DNA of 64,000 bases from an uncultured Bacteroidales bacterium (lineage in GTDB: Bacteria > Bacteroidota > Bacteroidia > Bacteroidales > Paludibacteraceae), in assembly GCA_900542355.1 (NCBI GenBank), contig UQNE01000013.1:22517-86516 (forward strand), in the 5' to 3' direction. Of this stretch, positions 61,331 to 64,000 are shown in pieces (position 1 is the first letter of the stretch; each line of letters begins with the position of its first letter). The notes beneath the pieces were generated by a model, which was not told the origin of the DNA, did not search any database, and was given only the letters and a program-made list of their open reading frames with translations. The translations under genes and the position numbers were made by a program.

Positions 61331-61609
61331 CTTTTTTGTTATTTTCTGCGTTTTTCTGCGATTTTTCCGCTAAAAACAAGTTTTTCGCGTCAAAACAACG
61401 CTATTTTTCAAAAACAATCCGATTAAACAACAACTATTAAATGCATAATGCATAATGAAATGCATAATGATGAATGCGTAATTCAATGCATAATGCAATG
61501 CATAATGATGAATGTGTGTGTGTTTGGAAAAGTTGGCCTATTTGCGGATTAGTAGGGGTATTGGTTGAGCCTGCCATAGAGCCTACGGGGTAAGAAATAG
61601 CGGTGTGCA
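61331..61609. other. Intergenic region between glnN and recR
   Basis: No gene is seen. An AT-rich stretch with several TTTTTC runs (61331-61430) is followed by the ATGCATAATG array (61441-61510) and a short TG run. Confidence 0.5.
61441..61510. repeat. ATGCATAATG array
   Basis: The decamer ATGCATAATG or close variants occur about seven times in 70 bp, partly overlapping, with GAATGCGTAATTC in the middle. A single related copy is seen at 24720-24735 (AATGCATAATGC). The core ATGCAT is self-complementary. Confidence 0.75.
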
Positions 61610-61641
61610 TTTGCATATTTCGATTTTTTGGTGTATCTTTG
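61610..61641 (+). promoter_or_regulatory. Promoter of the recR operon
   Basis: TTTG at 61610-61613 and TATCTTTG at 61634-61641 are 20 bp apart. This excludes the upstream TTG and GTG codons as starts for recR. Confidence 0.75.
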
Positions 61642-61660
61642 CACGATAAAAAGTCGGTTT

Positions 61661-62281
61661 GTGAATCAATATCCATCCATATTATTAGAGAATGCGGTCA
61701 ATCAGTTCGCCTCTTTGCCCGGAGTGGGGCGTAAGACGGCGTTGCGATTGGTGCTACACCTGCTCAAGCAGCCGGAAAAGGATGTAGATACCTTTGCAGG
61801 TGCGCTCACGCGTCTCAAGAGCGAGGTGCATTACTGCCGCATTTGCCACAATATCTCCGACCAAGAAGTTTGCCCAATCTGCCAATCGCATCGGCGGGAC
61901 AGACAGACGATCTGCGTGGTGGAGAATGTACAAGATGTGATGTCGATAGAGAACACGGGGCAGTACTCAGGGTTGTACCATGTATTGGGCGGAATCATCT
62001 CACCGATGGATGGTGTAGGACCGAAAGACATAGAGATAGATTCGCTCGTAGCGCGTATCGAACCCGAAGATATACAGGAGGTGATACTCGCCTTGCCTAC
62101 CACCATGGAGGGGGACACCACCAATTTTTACATCTACCGCCGTCTGCAAAATGCGGGCTATGCCCACCCGCCTAAGGTCAGTCAGATAGCCCGCGGCGTA
62201 GCGGTAGGCAACGAACTGGAATACACCGACGAGATCACTCTCGGTCGCTCAATAGTAAACAGAATAGATTTCAAAGCCTAA
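61661..62281 (+). CDS. recR: Recombination protein RecR
   Basis: Start set at GTG 61661, just after the promoter, giving 206 residues, near the E. coli length of 201. The N-terminal helix-hairpin-helix is ASLPGVGRKTALRLVLHLL. A zinc finger follows (CRICHNISDQEVCPIC), then the Toprim domain (ICVVENVQDVMSIENTGQYS) and the C-terminal GVAVGNELEYTDEITLGRSI. RecR works with RecO and RecF to load RecA at gaps. It begins a four-gene unit and shares one base with the next gene (TAATG). Confidence 0.95.
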   Translation: MNQYPSILLENAVNQFASLPGVGRKTALRLVLHLLKQPEKDVDTFAGALTRLKSEVHYCRICHNISDQEVCPICQSHRRDRQTICVVENVQDVMSIENTGQYSGLYHVLGGIISPMDGVGPKDIEIDSLVARIEPEDIQEVILALPTTMEGDTTNFYIYRRLQNAGYAHPPKVSQIARGVAVGNELEYTDEITLGRSIVNRIDFKA

Positions 62282-62745
62282 TGGAAACAAAAACTGCTCA
62301 TCGCCTAAATTGGTTCTACTATGGTATGATGGTGCTTGCGCTCATCGCCATGGTGGTAATGTACTTGCTCGTATCGCGCGGAGCGATTCAGATGATTGAC
62401 ACGATGTCCACAGCGGGCAAAGTGATTCAGTATGTAGTTATCTTCGATGCATTGCTCACTATTCCGCTCGGGTTATACGGATTTAAGTATAAGTGCAAAC
62501 AAATCAGCAAGATAGAGGACGAAGACAGGAAATTTGTGCTCTACTATCGGTATGCGGCTATGCGTATTGTATTGGTAAGCAATGCCATGGTGTTTGGTAT
62601 CATTGCTTTCTATTGGTTGGGCTGCTACAAATCGATGCTATGGGTGGCGGCTATCGCAGCCATCGGTTGGTATTTTACGAAGCCTACGGCTCGCAAGATA
62701 CAAATAGAACTGACGCCCAACAAAGACAATCAAGAAACCTACTAA
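62281..62745 (+). CDS. Small membrane protein of unknown function
   Basis: This encodes 154 residues with four hydrophobic segments (about 12-30, 45-65, 92-110, 115-130). The loop between the second and third is strongly charged (KYKCKQISKIEDEDRKFVLY). No family was recognised, but genes of this size and topology often lie after recR in Bacteroidales. It shares its first base with the recR stop and is 13 bp before the HAD-like gene, so it is part of the operon. Confidence 0.7.
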   Translation: METKTAHRLNWFYYGMMVLALIAMVVMYLLVSRGAIQMIDTMSTAGKVIQYVVIFDALLTIPLGLYGFKYKCKQISKIEDEDRKFVLYYRYAAMRIVLVSNAMVFGIIAFYWLGCYKSMLWVAAIAAIGWYFTKPTARKIQIELTPNKDNQETY

Positions 62746-62758
62746 ACCCGTTCGCCTT

Positions 62759-63184
62759 ATGACTATTGCCGTTGATTTTGACGGGACTATCGTTACGCAT
62801 GAGTACCCCCGCATAGGAAAGCCTATTCCCTTTGCCATCCAAACGCTGAAGCAACTGCAGGACATCGACCATCATCAGATTATCCTTTGGACGGTGCGTG
62901 AGGGCGAGTTGCTGCAAGAGGCTGTGGACTACTGCAAATCGAAGGGGTTGGAGTTCTATGCAGTCAATTCTAACTACCCTGAGGAAGATTCCGCCACACG
63001 CCCTAACCGCAAACTGACCGCCGATGTGTTTATCGACGACCGTAACCTCGGCGGGCTGCCCGATTGGGGGGTGATCTACCAAATGATTCACTCGGGGAAT
63101 GCACTCAAGCCCATTCCACAGGACAACGGGCAGGAGCAGTACCCCAAGAAAAAAGGGTTGTTCGGCAATCTATTCGGCAAATGA
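62759..63184 (+). CDS. Small HAD-like hydrolase
   Basis: This encodes 141 residues. The HAD motif I is AVDFDGTIVTHEYP with both Asp (the nucleophile in DFDGT). Motif II is the Thr in IILWTVREGELL, and motif IV is in DVFIDDRNLGG. There is no cap domain. The C-terminus is a Lys/Gly tail (PKKKGLFGNLFGK). It resembles small phosphatases of Bacteroides of unknown substrate. Its stop overlaps the acetyltransferase start by 4 bp (ATGA). Confidence 0.85.
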   Translation: MTIAVDFDGTIVTHEYPRIGKPIPFAIQTLKQLQDIDHHQIILWTVREGELLQEAVDYCKSKGLEFYAVNSNYPEEDSATRPNRKLTADVFIDDRNLGGLPDWGVIYQMIHSGNALKPIPQDNGQEQYPKKKGLFGNLFGK

Positions 63185-63729
63185 GCATCCGACTACGCAA
63201 ATTAGAACCTGCCGACTTGCCGTTTCTCTACCGCTGGGAGAACGATGCGTCGGTATGGGCGGATAGCGACACGCATAACCCGCTTTCTAAGCAAGACCTG
63301 CGCGACTATATAGAGAGCACCACGGGGGATATCTATCGCGACGGGCAACTGAGGTTGGTTATCGAGCAGGTTGCTCCGAGTAGCGAGGCAGATTTGCCGC
63401 TTTCGGAATGCACGACAGGCGATTTGGCAGTGGTACAGACAATAGGTTGTATCGACCTTTTTGACTTCGATCCACGCAATAGGAAGGCGGCAATAGGACT
63501 ATATATCGCACCCGAGGCACGCCACCATGGTGCCGGTTATGAGGCGGTGAAACAAATGGAGCAGTATGCTTTTGCCTGCCTTAATCTGCGACTGCTGTAT
63601 GTGGTTATCCGTGAGCAGAACACCGCTTGCATTGCGCTCTACCGACGATTGGGCTACCAAGAAATAGCGCACTTGCCGCAATGGACATTAGAGGGCAATG
63701 CCATAGTTCTCGCCAAATACTCGCTTTGA
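63181..63729 (+). CDS. GNAT-family N-acetyltransferase
   Basis: Start set at ATG 63181 (MSIRLRKLEPADLPFLYRWE), giving 182 residues; the longer frame from 63064 overlaps the previous gene. The GNAT core is visible in TIGCIDLFDFDPRNRKAAIG, then LYIAPEARHHGAGYEAVKQM (the acetyl-CoA-binding loop, here with HGAG), and YRRLGYQEIA. The pattern near the start (LRKLEPADLPFLYRWEND) is of the RimJ/SpeG-like branch. The substrate, a protein N-terminus or polyamine, is unknown. It is the last gene of the recR operon. Confidence 0.88.
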   Translation: MSIRLRKLEPADLPFLYRWENDASVWADSDTHNPLSKQDLRDYIESTTGDIYRDGQLRLVIEQVAPSSEADLPLSECTTGDLAVVQTIGCIDLFDFDPRNRKAAIGLYIAPEARHHGAGYEAVKQMEQYAFACLNLRLLYVVIREQNTACIALYRRLGYQEIAHLPQWTLEGNAIVLAKYSL

Positions 63730-63793
63730 AACAGGGCTATCGTTAGGTAATGACCTCTAAATCAGATTTATTTCGACAAAAATGGGGTTGGGT

Positions 63794-63825
63794 CTTGCAT
63801 AAATCAGAAAAAAGCAGTACCTTTG
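63794..63825 (+). promoter_or_regulatory. Promoter of the tRNA-Ser gene
   Basis: A -33 CTTG at 63794-63797 and TACCTTTG at 63818-63825 are 20 bp apart, about 27 bp upstream of the tRNA. Confidence 0.72.
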
Positions 63826-63851
63826 CACCCGCTTTCGTTCGAGAGGCATGA

Positions 63852-63940
63852 GGAAAGTTGTCTGAGTGGTCGAAAGAGCCGCACTCGAAATGCGGTGTAC
63901 GCATTATGTCGTACCGGGGGTTCGAATCCCTCACTTTCCG
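63852..63940 (+). tRNA. tRNA-Ser(CGA)
   Basis: The acceptor GGAAAGT pairs with ACTTTCC (63933-63939), with G as discriminator. The anticodon stem CCGCA/TGCGG closes the loop CTCGAAA, so the anticodon is CGA and reads UCG. A long variable arm (GTACGCATTATGTCGTAC) and the T-loop TTCGAATC are as expected for tRNA-Ser. The 3' CCA is not encoded. Confidence 0.97.
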
Positions 63941-63947
63941 CTGAGAA

Positions 63948-63984
63948 GAGGCTGTCTAACAAGTATGTTGGGCAGTCTCTTTGT
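63948..63984 (+). terminator. Terminator after tRNA-Ser
   Basis: GAGGCTGTCTAAC (63948-63960) pairs with GTTGGGCAGTCTC (63967-63979) using G-U pairs, and TTTGTTT follows. The core is similar to the terminator at 9887. Confidence 0.8.
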
Positions 63985-64000
63985 TTAGTTGGAGAGTTTC

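Noticed and set aside
61441..61510. A CRISPR-like array
   Set aside because: The units are about 10 bp, overlap and have no spacers of constant length. No cas gene is in the window.

Overview
The window reads as the chromosome of an anaerobic, host-associated type of Bacteroidales bacterium. The signs are a type IX secretion pair (PorU and PorV), type III glutamine synthetase, DUF349, DUF2851, DUF3256, DUF4465, GSCFA and BspA-like families, a near absence of Shine-Dalgarno sites, and nineteen promoters of Bacteroidetes form (a TTTG-like -33 box, 20 bp, then TAnnTTTG). Overall base composition looks near 50% GC by eye, except for AT-richer accessory patches at 1-2880 and 41500-43000. I cannot name a genus. 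PorU/PorV argue against Bacteroides itself.

Layout. 1-2832: minus-strand accessory block with an M6 metalloprotease (cut by the left edge) and a lipoprotein, plus a decayed duplicate of the same pair. 2917-7605: operon for mannose-1-phosphate guanylyltransferase, glycogen debranching enzyme and a glycogen-synthase-like glycosyltransferase. 8394-9845: secreted beta-rich protein. 10071-14099: prfB, divergent from DUF349-ftsE, then a fluoride channel. 14223-19866: four-gene minus operon of a membrane-bound propeller/LuxR-type regulator, a YqiA-like esterase, an HprK-like kinase and a nucleotidyltransferase. 20309-29835: HxlR regulator, GSCFA protein, LolC-like permease, PAP2 phosphatase, SGNH hydrolase, DUF4465 protein, acyl-CoA ligase, DUF2851 protein and an EamA transporter. 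30134-37621: operon of a degenerate FAH-fold protein, porU, porV, ispF, a DUF3256-like protein, aroK and sufE. 37670-46576: minus-strand genes including a S41 protease, coaD, a PlsC-like acyltransferase, an IMPACT protein, an AT-rich lipoprotein pair, a TolC-family protein, ogt, a small CWC protein and a secreted endonuclease I. 46771-48432: BspA-like LRR protein and a 40-residue peptide gene. 48728-53685: rimP-nusA-infB. 53784-58906: ddh, glmS, dapL, dapF (diaminopimelate and amino-sugar supply for the wall). 59031-61330: glnN. 61610-63729: recR and three small genes. 63852-63940: tRNA-Ser(CGA).

Common threads. The envelope and export theme is strong: PorU/PorV, several signal-peptide proteins, and four secreted proteins that share an unusual short C-terminal tail (Lys, then N/D-G, a hydrophobic strand, then G-x-x-Y-N/D-x-x-G) rather than the full type A sorting domain seen on PorU. 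The intergenic DNA carries a dispersed element built of 11-bp iterations (three copies), a 42-bp dispersed repeat (two copies), CTAG-rich islands, ATGCATAATG arrays and a 36-bp tandem repeat over the start codon of the regulator. The most promising leads for something undescribed are the short C-terminal tail, the 40-residue peptide gene, the kinase/nucleotidyltransferase operon with no visible substrate peptide, and the 11-bp iterated intergenic element. All function calls rest on reading the sequence and on family knowledge. No database search was run.
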